A DNA stretch of 64,000 nucleotides from Poronia punctata (GCA_022579005.1 MU401576.1:1-64000); one strand, 5' to 3'. Positions 35,602-49,634 are shown, counted from the stretch's first letter. Notes: generated from the letters alone by a model not told the origin. Made by a program: numbers and translations.

Positions 35602-38104
35602 TCTTACTGCAATGCTGCGCGGGTCTCGATCGGTCTCCCAGTTCACAGGAGAAGCATGACACTCTGGGCTTGTCCAGCTAATCACCGTAAGAATCGAAGT
35701 CCTTGTCGCTAGAATTCGTCGAGCTTGAGACGACGGCTGTCATCGAAGCCAGCGACTAATCGGCCGTCGCAGTGTGTACAGTGTCGATGCGTCGATGAAC
35801 CCCACCTATCATTACAATCGCGGAGAGTAAGTGTCGGTCCCTTTCCGGCGAAGACTGACTGGATGGAAGGCAATACTTTCGTAATCTAACAAAGTGCGAG
35901 GACCAGGTGTTTTCATTCGAACGGAACCTGCCTGTTGGATGTCGGCGGATGAGAACGCGGACGACAAATGATGAGAAGGACGATGAGACAATAAAGCAGA
36001 TAGACGCGCGCTGAAGGCAGCTGGACTAAGCTAGCTTTTAAAAAAAGATGAGATAGGAGTGGTGTTAGGCTCGTAGGGTGTCAGTGAATGGGGAAAGGTA
36101 GGTAATCTATAAGAGGATATATTCCCTGTAAGAGGCAGGCAAATTCCAGTAGGTACTTACCCACATGTACTTTACGCCAGCGACAGCTAACAGCAACTCC
36201 AAGATACTTCAGTTACTTAAGTAGGTGAGTGGTTAGGTAAGAAGACTGATCGTACACGGAACGACAGGGTACTTGTAGACTACGAGTAGATGCGCTAGAC
36301 ACCTGCATGGAGGCAATGCAAGCTAGCCAGGATGTCCACTTTCAGCCCCTCCCAGCCTAGCTGTGTCCGCCAACAATATTTCAGTGACAGAAAACCCGGG
36401 GTTTTTCGTAGGGGAATGTCGAGTATCCGGTAGGGTGCACGATTTTGACTGTACCACAGTGGCGGTACCCCGATCTTCCCGCCTTCCAGATGGATTAGCA
36501 ATGATGACAAGACCTAAGTTCAGGTAATGTACGTGTAGGTGGGAGGGTTGCCCGTACCTAGTTTGTGGGATGTTCGGATTGAAACCTATTATCTAGTACC
36601 TACCTGCCAGGCTCGCCTACAGTACCAGGGCTACGAGTACGTAGGCCAGTCCAGTAAACTATCTCTTACATATTGACCAATTCTAACGGTCTAAGTATGT
36701 TTTTCAACGCTCTGTTAAACGTTGAATCAGTGTTAAATAGACTGTTTCCTTCCCTTTTAAACGTCTAGAGGTCGTTGTTTTAAAAGTACATTTTGACGTT
36801 AGGAAAGTGCGGCTATCTGTCAACCCTCGACGGAGCGTTGACTGGACCTAGCAGGTCCTGGTACCTATGGTAGTGTTGTGAATTAATTCTTTAAAAGACC
36901 TCAGGCCGCCTTATGGTCTATCAAGACTAGGCCTGACCTCCCTCTCTTCAATTTACTCGTACTTGCAGGGAGCCAGTGAGTGACATGTCAAGCCCTCACC
37001 ATTTCCTCCCCGCCATTGAGGTAGGAAGTAGGTAACATAGGTCCCCTTGGCAGGTCTACTCGTAATTACCTATGAGTGATGGCTTTTGACCTTATCTCTA
37101 GACTACCTACGAGTAGTACCCTACAGACTATCGTAGACTGGATATATGCCAACATATGCACAATTACTCGTAGGCAGTACTAAGTGGTGGTACGAGTAAA
37201 ATAGGGAATCTACATGGACTTGTAATGGATGCAAGTACATGTGCCTAACCTAGGTACCTTAGGTATACCAGAACCGGAGCCCTCATGATGGAGATGCTAC
37301 GCGGGTGGCGGGGCCCCTTCCGTTCTGTAATTACCTGTCAGCCCTGTCACGCCCCTAACCTGTTGGCTCACTTTACTAACCCCGTAGAGGAAAACCATCT
37401 AGCTCAGGTCAGTACGAGAAGCAGTTACTTAACCTATCTCTTTACCACATCTCTTACCTACTCGTAAGGTATTATGCAGTCTGGCTACCCCTCTGCTTCG
37501 GAAGGCGATAGGCCTTAGGGCATGGTGCTCCTGTTGGCCTTGACCGGCCCTTTGATGAACAAGATTGTGGGCGGCGGAGGTTCCTATTATCATCTTGAGC
37601 TACCCTACAAACGACTGAAAGCTTTCCGCATCGGTGGGATAGAAAGGATTCTAATCGCTGCTGATAGCCACCCTACTTTTATTGGGACCCCTCCATTTCC
37701 GCAAACCCCCACGGGCACGCAAACTTATTTCTTTGGTTCTTGGGAGAAGAGAAGAAAAGGTTACAAACCCCAACAGAATATTACTTCTAGCATAACACTG
37801 TATATCTGTGATATACATTTTAACGATATTAAGAAGGTTGTCAAATGCAGCCCACATACTTGCAACCTACACTAATGGTACTTGTAGATGTCAAGATACA
37901 GCCCGTGACAGCTTTAGAAGTTTTACGCTAAAGATTAACCAACAGCCCTACGTGCCTAACTACGGGGCCGACCTACCTAATAAATTTCCCTGCTAGCCTA
38001 GTCGGGCTAGTATTTGATGTAGACTAGTCTTTGTCTGTGGCTCTCGGCCCTCCGTACGTGTACATGCACGCATACAGGTATGTAGGTGGTTTTAATACTT
38101 GTCT
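35602..38104. other. 2.5 kb intergenic stretch, rich in TACGAGTA words
   Basis: No coding-like frame was recognised. CTACTCGTA/TACGAGTAG words occur repeatedly, for example near 36279, 36631, 36954, 37058, 37106, 37165, 37190 and 37458. TACCTA words are also frequent. The right end borders the mutated element. Confidence 0.6.
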
Positions 38105-38356
38105 TAGAAAAGACTGTATATGATCTGCAAGGGGAATTAGAAGTTGGAAACAAGGTAATGTATTTTTTATATATTTTTTAAAATGTAAATAATATAATAA
38201 GTACTTTTTAAAATAAGGTTTAAGTGGGTTTAATAATAAAGGGGGTTATAACTTAAAATAATAGGTATAAAAGAAATAATAGCTTTTCTTTTTTTATTAG
38301 AGTAGGTTTAAAGGATCGGATTTTTTTTCTTGCTAAATTTATACTTTTACTAAGCT
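38105..38356. repeat. Left terminal direct repeat of the mutated element (252 bp)
   Basis: Aligns gap-free with 45030-45281. Its outer 55 bases keep G and C (GACTGTATATGATCTGCAAG), while the rest is mutated (for example CTTTTC where the other copy has CCCCTCC). Confidence 0.8.
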
Positions 38357-41300
38357 AATAAAATAAAATAAAAAAAGTACAGCGCCTTTGCTATAATAAT
38401 AAAGAAAAATAAAACTACTAAATTATTTTAACTAAATACTAGCTTTTATTAGCAAAAAAAGATTTTTTATAGTATATAAGTAGCTTTTTTTTAGCTTAAA
38501 AACTTTTAGTAAATTTTTATAATAGTTATATAAAGCTATTAGTAAGCTATTTAAATTTATTAAACAAAATAACAGTTTTTTAAAGTGTTTTTTAATAATA
38601 AATAAACTTTTTTAGCAAGGTATTAACTTTTAAGGTTTGCTATTTTATAATAATATAATAAAGTTATTAACTTAGATTTTAAAGATTTTTATATTATGCT
38701 AGTGCTTTTAAAGCTTTTATTTAATATTTATTTTTTTTAAAATTTTCTTATATAAAGCTTATAAGCTTATTATTAAGTAATTTTAAAATTATAAAAGCTT
38801 ATTTTTAAATAGTAAAATAAACTTTTTTAAAGCTAGTAAGCTTTTTAAGTCTTTTTAGTTTACTAATAAAAATTGTACTTTTAAAAGTTTATAAAGTAAA
38901 ATATTATATAGTATTTTTATAAAAAATAATTTAATAAATCTTATAACTTATTTATTATATTAAGTAACTATTATTAACAAACGTTAGTTTTAGTTATTAA
39001 ATTTTTTGCTTTTAAGTATAAGCTTTTTAAAGATTTATTATAAAATTTTTATATAAGCTTTAATTATACTAACTAACTTATAAGATTTTAATAGTATATT
39101 TACTAGCTTAGTGCTAAATTTTTTTAGTATATAACTAAAAGTTTTTAAAATAAATACTTTTTTAAAATTAGCATAAATACTTAATAATATTATGCTTATA
39201 AAATATATTTATTTAGTTACTTTTTTTTTAGCTATAAGTTTTAAGCAATTTTTTATTTTAAATGCTTAAGCAAAACAATTAAAATAGTTAACTATTAAAA
39301 AATAGTATTAGTTTTTATTTTTAGTTTTAAGAAATAGTTTAATAAAGTTTATAATAATTATATAAAATAGTGTTTTTATAGTAACTAGAAAATTAAAAGC
39401 TTTTAAAACTGCTAAACTAAATTTAGCATATTTTATATATTTAATATAATAGTTTTATATATTTTTTGCTATAGTAAGCTAGTATACTAACTTGTTTAAC
39501 TTATTTATTATTATTTAAATAAAAAAATAACTAGCTTAATTATAAGCTAGCTATAAAGCTTAAATAACTTTATTTTAATATAAACAATGTTGCTATATGC
39601 TTTTTTAGCAATGTTTAAGCATATTATTATATATTTAGTAGCTTTAAGATTTTTGTAAAAAGATTTTTTTGCTTAGATAATTTAAAAAATTATAATACTT
39701 TTTTTTTAAAAGCTTGTAAATGTTAGCATATTATAGTTTAAATTTATATTTAGCTAACTTATTATAATAATAATATAACATTTTAGTTAAAAAATTGCTA
39801 ATAGTATTGTTTTAAGCTTTTTTATTTAATTAACTAAGTGCTTTTTAATTTAGCAAATTTTAAAATTTATTTAGTTTATTAGTTTACTTTTATAAAAAGT
39901 AAGCATATAATTTAACTTTATTTAATTAAGCAGTTGCGTTATATTTAGCTTAAATAAAAGCTTTAGCTTTAGCTTTTAAAAGCTTTAAAAGTACGTTTTT
40001 ATATTTTTCTTTTTTTATTTTTTTAAATTTACTTTTTAGTATAATTTGTTTTTTTAAGCTTTTTTAGCATACTAATATTATTATAATCTTTTATTTTAAA
40101 GATTGTTTTAAATAAAGTATTAGCTGCTTTGTTTTTTTTTTTTAATATACTTAATTTAAATATTTAGTTGCTAAAGCTTGTTAGCTTACTAAGCATATAT
40201 TTTTTTATAATATATTAAATTAATAAAAAATATTAAAAGCTTATAGTTTATATAAATAATTAACTAAACTTTAAGTAATATAATAAAGTATTAAATATAG
40301 TAGTAAAAAAGCTTTATAATAACTAAAAGCTTTTATTTATAAGTACTATAATTTTATTAAGTTTTTATAAATAAAAAGCTATTATATACTAGTAGTATAT
40401 TAATGCCTTTTTAAATCTAAGTAATTAAATTTTTTTTTTAAATTTTAAAGCATTTATAAATTTATTTATAGCTTAATTAAATATATACTTATATATTTTA
40501 ACTATTATAAATGCTTTTATTTTTAAAAAATTAAAAAATAAAGCTTTTGCTAGCTTTTATTTTTATATAACTAACTTAGTTAGTTTAGTTAAAAGTTTAG
40601 CTATTTTAAAATAGTTTTTTATTTACTTATAAGTATGTTTAATAGTTTTTAAAAACAATTTAATAGCAGTTTAATTTTTAAGTACTAACTATAATTTAAT
40701 TTTTTTACTTTATTTAAAAATTACTTATAAGATTTTATAAATTTAATAAAGTACTTTTAAAGTAACCATTTTAGTAAACTTTAAATATACTTTTTTAAAA
40801 AATAATTTTAGTATTGCTTAAAAGATTTTTAAAAAAAAACGGTGCTTAATAAATTTTTATTAATTATAAAAGTTAAAATATAATAAAAAAATGTTATTTA
40901 TATAAAAAAATGTAAGCACTAGCTTTTTAAAAGCTTAAAGCTATAATAATAAGTTTTTTAAATTTAGCTTTAAAATTAGTTTTAAAGCTATTTTTATAAG
41001 CTTTGTTATTAAAAAAGCTAAAGTTTATAATTTTTGCAGCATTTTAATTAGTTATATTTAAAAAAAATTTAGTACTAAAAATGCAAATATATAATAATAT
41101 AATAAGTAAATTAGTATAACTTAAAATGCGTGCTTTAAATTAAATTTTAAAAAGCTTTTAGCGCTTAGGTTGCTAAAGTAGTTATATATATTTGCTATTA
41201 AAAGCATTTTAATACTTAGCATGTTTTTTTTTACGTTTTAATAGTTAAACGTAATTTTTTGCTTTTTTTATTAATTAAAATAAAAAAAAACACAGTTTTT

Positions 41301-44300
41301 TATTACTATAATAAATTATAACTTTTATAATAATAGCTTTTTATTAGCAATAACTATGCTTTTATATATTTTTAAATTTATATTTTTTTAAACTAGCTTG
41401 TTTATTTAGTATTTTTGTAGTTAAGTTTAAACTTTTTGCTTAAATTTGTTTTATAGCTTTATTTTAAGTTTTAGCTTAATACAATGTTTATATAAATTTA
41501 TAGCTTATATGTTTATAATACTTAATATATTAAAATCTTAGTAAGTATAAAAGGTTTTTATAACGTTTTTTTTAAAATTATTTAGTACTAAAGGCCCTAA
41601 ATATATGCTTAATTTATTAAACTAGGTTTTTATAATAGTTAATAAGATCTTTTTAAAGGTTATAATAAATTATTTAGCTAGTTTTTACTTTATTAAAAAA
41701 AGTATAATAATTTTTTAATTTATAAATTTTTTGTTTATAGCTTTTTTTTTAAATATAATATATTAACCTAGTACTAAGTCTTTTATACTAAAAATAAATA
41801 ATATAAAACTTAGTATTTTATAAGCTTGCTTGCTTATATTATAAGTACTAAGCTTTAAAGCATAATATATTATTTAATTTTAAAAATAATAAATTAATTT
41901 TAAAATGTTAACTATATAATAAATTTTAAATAGTATTATAAACAAGTTTATGCTAAATTTTAGTTTAATTTTTATAATAGCTTTTTTAAATTTAATAACT
42001 TAGTAGTTTAAAACAACTTAATAGTATAGTTATAAATAAAAGCTTAGTTTTTTAAATTGCTAAAATTGTTTAAGCTATTATTTTTTAAATTATTTGCTAA
42101 CTTATTTAAATTAAAAGCTTTTTTTATCTTTTTAAAAGCTACTTTAAGGTTTAGTTTAATAAAAGGTTTATTTAATATAAAAAATAGTTTATAACTTATT
42201 AATTAAATTATAATAGGTTTTTTAATATAAACTTTTAAATTTTTTTGCTTTATATTACTAATGCTTAGCGTGCTTAATTAAATATTAATTATTACTACTA
42301 TGTTTTAAAGCTAAAAAAAACTTAAAATTACGTAGACTTTATTATTTTTTTACTTTTTAAAAGCTAAGGTTTTTATAATAGCTTATATAGTTTTTTATAT
42401 ATTTATAACTTTTAAAGTTATAATAACGTAGTAAAAAACTTTAGCAAAATTTTTATTTAAAGTTTTTATAAAAAGTTTTTTAAATTTTAAATTTAATAAA
42501 TTTAAAAGCTTTAGTTTAAGCTTTTTAATTTTTTTTTTTAATATAATATTAATATTAAATTTTTAATTTGTTTAAGCGGAGCTTGCAAAGAAAAATTTAG
42601 TTAGCGTTTAGCTATTTTTTAAATAATAAAGTATTAAAATAACTTTTTATACAATAATAGCTAAATAAATAACTATAAAGCTTAATGTTAAGCTTAATAC
42701 TATAAGAGTTAATTTTTTTATTTAAGCTATATATTTAGCTTTTTGCTTTGCTTTAGCTATAATTTAAATAGCTATATATTTTATAGCTATAAAAGCTTTT
42801 AAGCTTACTTAAAACAAGTTTATAAAACTTATTTTTACTTTAATTTAGTTAGCTAAAGTTTTATAATTAAATAGTTTTTTACTTAGCTTTTTATAGATTT
42901 TTTAAGCTTAATAACTAGTTTTTTTTTTTTAAGCTTTTGTTTTTTGCTTTTATTTTTATTTAAAAGCGTTTTAATAAGTATTAACTATTTTTTATTTTAT
43001 TACTTTTTTAAAAGTTTATTTAATACTTTAGCTAAAAAACTTTATAAAATGTATATTTGTGCTTAAATCTTTTTAAGCTTGCTGTTTTTATTAAATTTAT
43101 TAAATTTATTAAATTTTTTAAATAAATTTTTAAAATTTTTTTTATTAGCTTTTAAATTTGCAGTTTTTAAAATATAGTAAAAAAAGCTTATTTTATTAGC
43201 TTAAAAGCTCTTTTTATTTTTTTAATTATATTTTTTAGTTTTAATATTATAAAAAATAAAAAGGTAATATATTGTTACTAAAAAAAATATTAACTGCTTT
43301 TTTTTAGCTTTAGCCTTTTTTATTTTTTTATTTAAAAATATTAAAGCTTTTAACTATGCTTATTTTTATAGTTTTAAGTATAAAAAGTTTAAAACAGTGC
43401 ACTTAAGTTTAATATAATTATGTTTGCTATATTAAAAGTACACTTTTGTTAATAACAATACCTTTTTTTTGCTGCTTACTAGTAAGTTTTTTAAACTTTT
43501 TTATAAAGGTAAATTAGTTAAATTAAATATAGTATACTAAGGTTTGCTTAACTATTATTTTTTAAATTTTAAAAATTTAAATGTTATAGCTTTTTACTTA
43601 TATTGCTTTTTAGTTTAAAAGCTTGCACTTAGTTAAAACTAAAATCTTTATAATATTTAAAGCTTTTTAATTAATATACTAGTATTAAATAAAGCAAACA
43701 TTTTTAATAATAAGTAAGCTTTTTAAATAGCTTTTTTTATATTTATGCTAATATTAGCTAAAATTATTTTTTTTATAAGCTTAATCTTTATATTTTTAGC
43801 TTTTTAAGCTTATAACTAACGCTTTGTTTTTAAAACCTAAAATATACTTTTTATAGTATTAAATGCTTTTTATAAAAAATAAAAGTTTTAAGCTTTTTTA
43901 TTAATAGCTTTTATTTATAAATTTTTGTTTTAAAAACTGTTAATAAATGTTTTTATTATAAACTTTAAAGTAAAAGTTTTTAATATTATTAAAAAATTAA
44001 AATCTTTTAGTTAAAAAGTATCTTTATTGCCTATTTTTTTTAATAAAGCTAAGGTCTTATTATAATAAAGTATAAAAGCTTTATTTTTTTTTTAAAACAG
44101 TTTTTTAAGCTTATTTACTAGTTAAATAATTTTTTTATTTTTAACTACTACTAAATATTTTTTTTTAAAAGCTTATTTAAAAGTTATAAAGTTTATTAAA
44201 TTAGCTTTTTATTTTATAGCTTTATTTTTAAAATTTTATAAAGTAGTTTAACTATTTAAAAAAGTAGCAATAAAACTTTTATAAAGTATGTTTATTGCTT

Positions 44301-44729
44301 TAATTATGTTTAAGTATACTATAGCAGCTTTAGCTTTTTAAAACTTTTATTTAATTTATTAGATTTATTAGGCTGTAAACACATTACTAGTAAATTAACT
44401 ATAATTTGCTAGGTTAAAATAAGGTTTTTTTTTTAATTTTTATATAATTTTATTTTTGTTTATTTTTTTGTTTAATATTTTAACTTATATAAGTTAAGTT
44501 AATAAAAATAATATAATTAGCTTGTTTTTTAAATATAAGGGATTTAAATACTTAAAGCTTAGGTTAAGAGGTAGTTGCTTTATAATATTTTTTATTGCTT
44601 TTAACAAAAAGCTATTAAAGTATATAGATTTTGATTTTTTTGCTTGCATAGCAAGGCTTTTTGTTAATTAAAGTAGTTATATTAGTTTTATAACCTATAA
44701 ATAGCTTTATAGCTAATTTAAGTAACGGC

Positions 44730-44965
44730 TATATAGCTTGTTAATAAGATGAAATAATGGCTATATAGCTTATTAATAGGATAGAATGACGGCTATATAG
44801 CTTGTTTTAAGGATAGCGCTTTAGCGTATTAGATTAATAGCTCTCTAGCTTGTTTAGAGGTTGTTAGATAGCTCTACAGCTTATTTAATAGTTAAAAGAC
44901 AGCTTTTTAGCTTGTTAACAAATAGGTTTAGCACTACGGCACAATAACAGCACTATAGCTTATTA
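44730..44965. repeat. Tandem array, 16/32-bp unit, inside the mutated element
   Basis: The core TATAGCTTGTTAA recurs with AGCTT starts at 44735, 44767, 44799, 44847, 44878, 44909 and 44957. Spacings are 31-32 bases with two of 48, suggesting a basic unit near 16. It lies about 70-300 bases inside the right terminal repeat. Confidence 0.75.
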
Positions 44966-45029
44966 ATTTTAACTAGGTTTTTTAGATTATACAGTACTGT
45001 TAATTTATCTTTTGCTTTACCGAGGATAC

Positions 45030-45281
45030 TAAAAAAAACTATATATAATTTGCAAAGGGAATTAAAAGTTAAAAACAAGGTGATGTATTTTTTATGTATC
45101 TCTTAAAATGTAAATAATATAATAAGTACCCTTTAAAATAAGGTTTAGGTAGGTCTGATGATAAAGGGGGTTACGACCTAAAATAATAGGTGTGAGGGAA
45201 GTGACAGCCCCTCCTTTTTCATCGGAGTAGGTCCGAAGGATCGGATCCTCTTTTCTGCTAAATTTACACCTTTACCAAGCT
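45030..45281. repeat. Right terminal direct repeat of the mutated element (252 bp)
   Basis: Gap-free partner of 38105-38356. Its inner 55 bases are mutated (ACTATATATAATTTGCAAAG) while its outer 190 keep G and C. After about 45282 the two flanks differ. Confidence 0.8.
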
Positions 45282-48200
45282 GTCCTAACTCGTACTCATT
45301 TGCTGCTAGAGATACGATACTCATTTAATTCCTCTCTTAGCGCGTTAATTCCTTTAACCCACCGCAACCCACGATGCTACTGCAAATATGGTGTACACGT
45401 AAAAGGTGGATGCAGTTCAGCTTTTTCCAAGAAGGGACGCTTGCCTGCTTCCATCTATCCGGATGCAGTAATGAAACCATAAATAAAAGGCGGAATCCGC
45501 GCAAACGTTTTCTCAGAGGGGCAAGATGATGATAGAAGTTCGATACTAGCATCGCATCTCACTTTAACTTAACGGTCAGTAGCCCTACAGCAGCTGTTCT
45601 GCTACTCCATTGTTATCACCCTCGCACACGATATCGTCCCGTCTGCATGCCATCAGTGGGCATGCAATACTACTGCAATGAGCAGCAATGGCTTGACGGT
45701 AATAAATTATTTGGACGATTCTTCATGCATGGAACAAATATCATCCTACGCGGAGTTGGTCCGCTGAGCCAGTCGAATCCGAGTCTCAGACAAAATGATA
45801 CCCACCATCTCAGCCCTACGAGAATCCTGAATGAACCTCACTTCTCTAGGCACTCCACCAACTCGAGGTGATTGGTTAGAAGGCAACTTTATTTTACTCT
45901 CTAGCCATACCAAGTGCCGACTAAATATCCATGTTCCTCGCAGCATATATACTCAATAGGTAAAGGCGCATGCTTCAGCAGAGAAGGGGGGATGTGTTCG
46001 AAGAGTAAAAAGGGGAGCTGCGCCGTTCTAGTAGGTACCGCACACCGCCGTCTCACCACTTTTAATACTCTGTCCAGGGTTCCCAAAAGCGGCAAAATAA
46101 CCTCACAGGCCAGCCCTACGGCCTTCGGCTTGCCAGATACCACATTGCTAGCAGCATTCCCCCCACTTGTACCGGAAATTGGGGTTGGACTTTCCCTAGT
46201 TAATGAGTAATTTGGCAGTGGTCAAACTCCGACAGGTGGCCTCCCGGGTCTCGTCTCCCATGGTAAACTCCGGGTGCCGAAAAACTCTATCTACTATTTC
46301 AAGGTCCAAAGGTAAGGCGATCAACCCAGGCACCCCGCTTTGCTGAGTTGATATCCACATACTCGTACGAGCCTATTCCCACGTCCCATATGTAGTATTA
46401 TCTAGCACATATGAGGCGTATGGACGTATAGCGTAGAAAGTCCACATGTGACTTATGTGCCATTTCCCAATACACCCGTATGGCGACCTATCTTTGTGGG
46501 AGACCCGCGAATGGAACTTGCTACGGCCGATTATGTGTCTAGATATCAGGGTTGCAACTTTTTGCAAAGGCCCTGAAAGCGGCAAAGTTACCACGGAAGA
46601 AGTAGACTCTTACCAAGCCTTGATATATCCTAGGAAAGTTCCTGACAAGCAAACTGAATCAGTATGGTTAGACACAATGCGTTCTTTCAAATCCCAACCT
46701 ATGTCACGTCACGACGTTGGATTGCCATTTCCCTCGATATGCTATATGTGTATAAGGTAACCACGCACGTGACAACTACAATTATAACTGTTGCCCGGAT
46801 ATACGTGTACATGTTAACCTACTTAGTCAAAGTGATACTCAAACAAGTCAAGGCTTAAATGTCTAACCTTACAGTTTTGCACGAACAAAACAACGAGGTA
46901 CGGTCGATCCTATCTAACTATCTGACGACCTGGAATCTGACTATGGAGAGCTTATCTTAGTATTGGGCTCGACGCTATGCTCTCCGCATTTTTGTGACAG
47001 TCGGAGTCGCCGGTTTCCGGCATCAATTGGCGGTCGCTATTGGTGTTCCACGTTACCCTTAACCCTCCCTGCATATAATCGACCAACATAGGTACTAGTA
47101 CTACCCTTCTAGTACAAGCAGTCTTCTTTCCCCGTAATCATTTATTATCGCCGTTACACAGATACCTAATGTATACGAGTAGTAGGTACATTACATGGAC
47201 GTCACTTCATCCATGCGACTCCCCACTGCCCGCCTTCGTTCCCCAACACGATTATTGCACAAATAGTATGCATACGAGTACAGAAGTCTGACAATAAGAT
47301 AAACTGACAAGGTCGTCCAATAAGCCGCCGTCTTAAAATCTACAATCAGCTGTCATGATGTTGTGATGACCATATTTGGATCACACCTATGGTAATCGCC
47401 ATTGGCGATCAAGATGGAAATGTGGTAAGTACTAGACCATAGGTTGCATCTTCGAGCAGCACCATACCTATTATCCGGCGTACATCGGTTACACAATTAC
47501 ACCGAATGGAACCCCATATACCTACTCGTACGAGGTCATAGTCGCGCAACCAATAGTCGCCGTGCCGGCGCATATAGCGCATCCACGAAAGCCTCGGACC
47601 GTAGCGCATGGATAGTATACAAGCATCGCGGGAGCATATGAGCCTATCGGGCCAAATTTTGAGGCCCTTGGATCCCTTGGGGGCCGCATACCTGCGAATG
47701 GCTATCCAGGGACGTCCCTCCAACTGCTTGGCCGACTGATTTGCCTCTCAAGTTAAAATCAGATACCTGAAGGCGAGAAATATGAAGCCCTATGTCTTCG
47801 GCCGGCATCACGAATGATCAGGTCAAGACGAAATTCCGATATCAATCCTACCCTGGGATGGCAACGCGTCTGAAGGGATAACCCATCACTGGCCGTAACG
47901 TATGATACCCATTTTACCAAGTCCCGTGGCAGAAAGGTTGTATTCGGGGGCCAGCACTCCGGCCTCCCCTCTAGAATCTGCCTTGATGGACCGCTTTAGA
48001 CGTAGGGTCTCTAGTTACGGTCTCCCCCGAGCGAGGTCATTACTTTCCGACAAGCACTGAGTAAAGGGCCCCTCGCAGCCTTGTTACTAGCACTATTGCG
48101 CGAAGAAAGGTAGATGTTTCCGCACTCGCGGCGTTTTCGCTATCAGGTCCTGGTCTTGAGGAACCTAATCTACCTGAGAGCCGCACCCATATGTGTTAGT

Positions 48201-49634
48201 ACCTCGGCATGGTATAGAGTCCATGCCGCTTGCACAACCCGACCTTTGCTGCACGTGACAAGGGTCGTCATACCTGACCAACAAACCCGCGCCCCAGATA
48301 TGCTGAATACTACCCGGTTGGGTGGAAATAGAGGCGCGCTACTTGATCGTCGAGCCGAATCCTAGAACGCCGCAGAATCACACGGGGCGGCTGGTAGGCT
48401 CCCCAGACCCGGGTGGCAATAACGACCAGGTTGCAGTAGGAAGCGTCTTCTACGAGTGTGACGACCTACACGTATAGTGAGTGGAGCGTGTAGCGACGAG
48501 CTTACTAAGGGGTTCCCTTTCCGATTATACGTGTAGTTCCCGTTGTCGCACCTGCGATACCAAATCTGGGCTGTCTAGTCACGGCGGACAGTTCCATCGG
48601 GTGATCTTTCATCGATCAAGGGCACACACAGCCTTTTCCTCCTGGGATCCGAAAAGGCGGAGAAGAACCTGGGGGTCTGGGCACCTGGGGTTTGCACAAC
48701 CACCCTCAGCCACACCCGGATGCTGCCCCGCAGCAACCAATGTCTCCACCGCCGGTTCAAAAAGAGAGGCGCAGCAACAAGTAGCCTCGACGCAGCGCCT
48801 CTCGATATTTTTCACCGCTTCTCTCATTTCTTTTGGGTTTGTGTCACTGGTTGTTTTACCGACCCCAGGTGTTTGTACGATATGCATGTGACGATGTTGA
48901 CATTTGTTGGGGTTCATCAGGTGGTTGCTGATAGGTAGTGTACGTACCTAGGGAACCCAATGCCGGTGCTCTCCCTCCGGCGCCCCGCCATAGTATCATT
49001 ACCTTTTGGAGGCATCCACAAACAAATTGTCGAAACTTGAACCGCGACTTAATTTCATACCGAAATTGGGAACAGAACCATCATAGAAACACATTAACAC
49101 ACTACTGGTCGATTTACGTTAAATTAAATATCCCTTATTGTAACGTAGGTGCCTACACGTAGTCTGGCTCCTACCAATCTCTGCCGATCTCATATTGATG
49201 CGAAACATATCATGTGTTACAGGGTAACAGTTCGTAGTAGGGGTATTTTAGGTGCGATACGGCACTGGTGATAGGGAAACTGCCCGACAGGCCTAAGTTT
49301 ACAAGATGGCGATGCGCTTATCTCTTATCTAGCCCAGCCTGATCCCCGCAAAAATGTTGAGCTTTGGGCTGAGAGGTACCTACGAGTACAGTATGTATAT
49401 CCAATACTACACTATTGTACCTAGGTATTCCACATTGACGAAGCAGAATTCGAACTGAAAGAGACGAGCATAGGTATACCGTTGCAATTTAGACGTCTCC
49501 GAGATCCTAGATAGGTGTCTCTGCTCCTATCCTATCGCCTGAGCGCATATTCAGACTCGTACCTCGTTGCCAACGCACGGCAGCGAATAGGACAAAAACC
49601 AACGCCATTCATCCCAAGCGGACAAGCGAGAACA
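45282..49634. other. 4.35 kb stretch without a recognised gene
   Basis: Normal base composition returns right after the terminal repeat. Frames up to about 136 codons exist, often open on both strands at once (for example 48481-48938), but none resembles a known family. TACGAGTA words recur (near 46361, 47174, 47270, 47522, 49381). The phrase AAAGCGGCAAA appears at about 46085 and 46576 in similar surroundings, hinting at decayed repeats. Confidence 0.55.

Larger units (their letters stand above)
38105..45281. mobile_element. Dead, RIP-mutated element with terminal direct repeats (probable LTR retrotransposon)
   Basis: A 7.18 kb unit bounded by two 252-bp direct repeats that align without any gap. 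The interior is almost pure A and T with no frame left, so gag/pol could not be checked. Length and terminal direct repeats fit an LTR retrotransposon. Differences between the repeats are nearly all G:C versus A:T transitions, which fits RIP. A target-site duplication and a primer-binding site could not be identified with confidence, and the repeats do not show clean TG..CA ends. An alternative is a different repeat class with flanking duplicates. Superfamily and strand are undetermined. Confidence 0.7.

Noticed and set aside
48481..48938. Open frames of 60-136 codons on both strands, one Cys-rich on the minus strand (48609-48917)
   Set aside because: Frames are open on both strands at once because the DNA is GC-rich here. 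No family, signal peptide or splice signal supports any of them.
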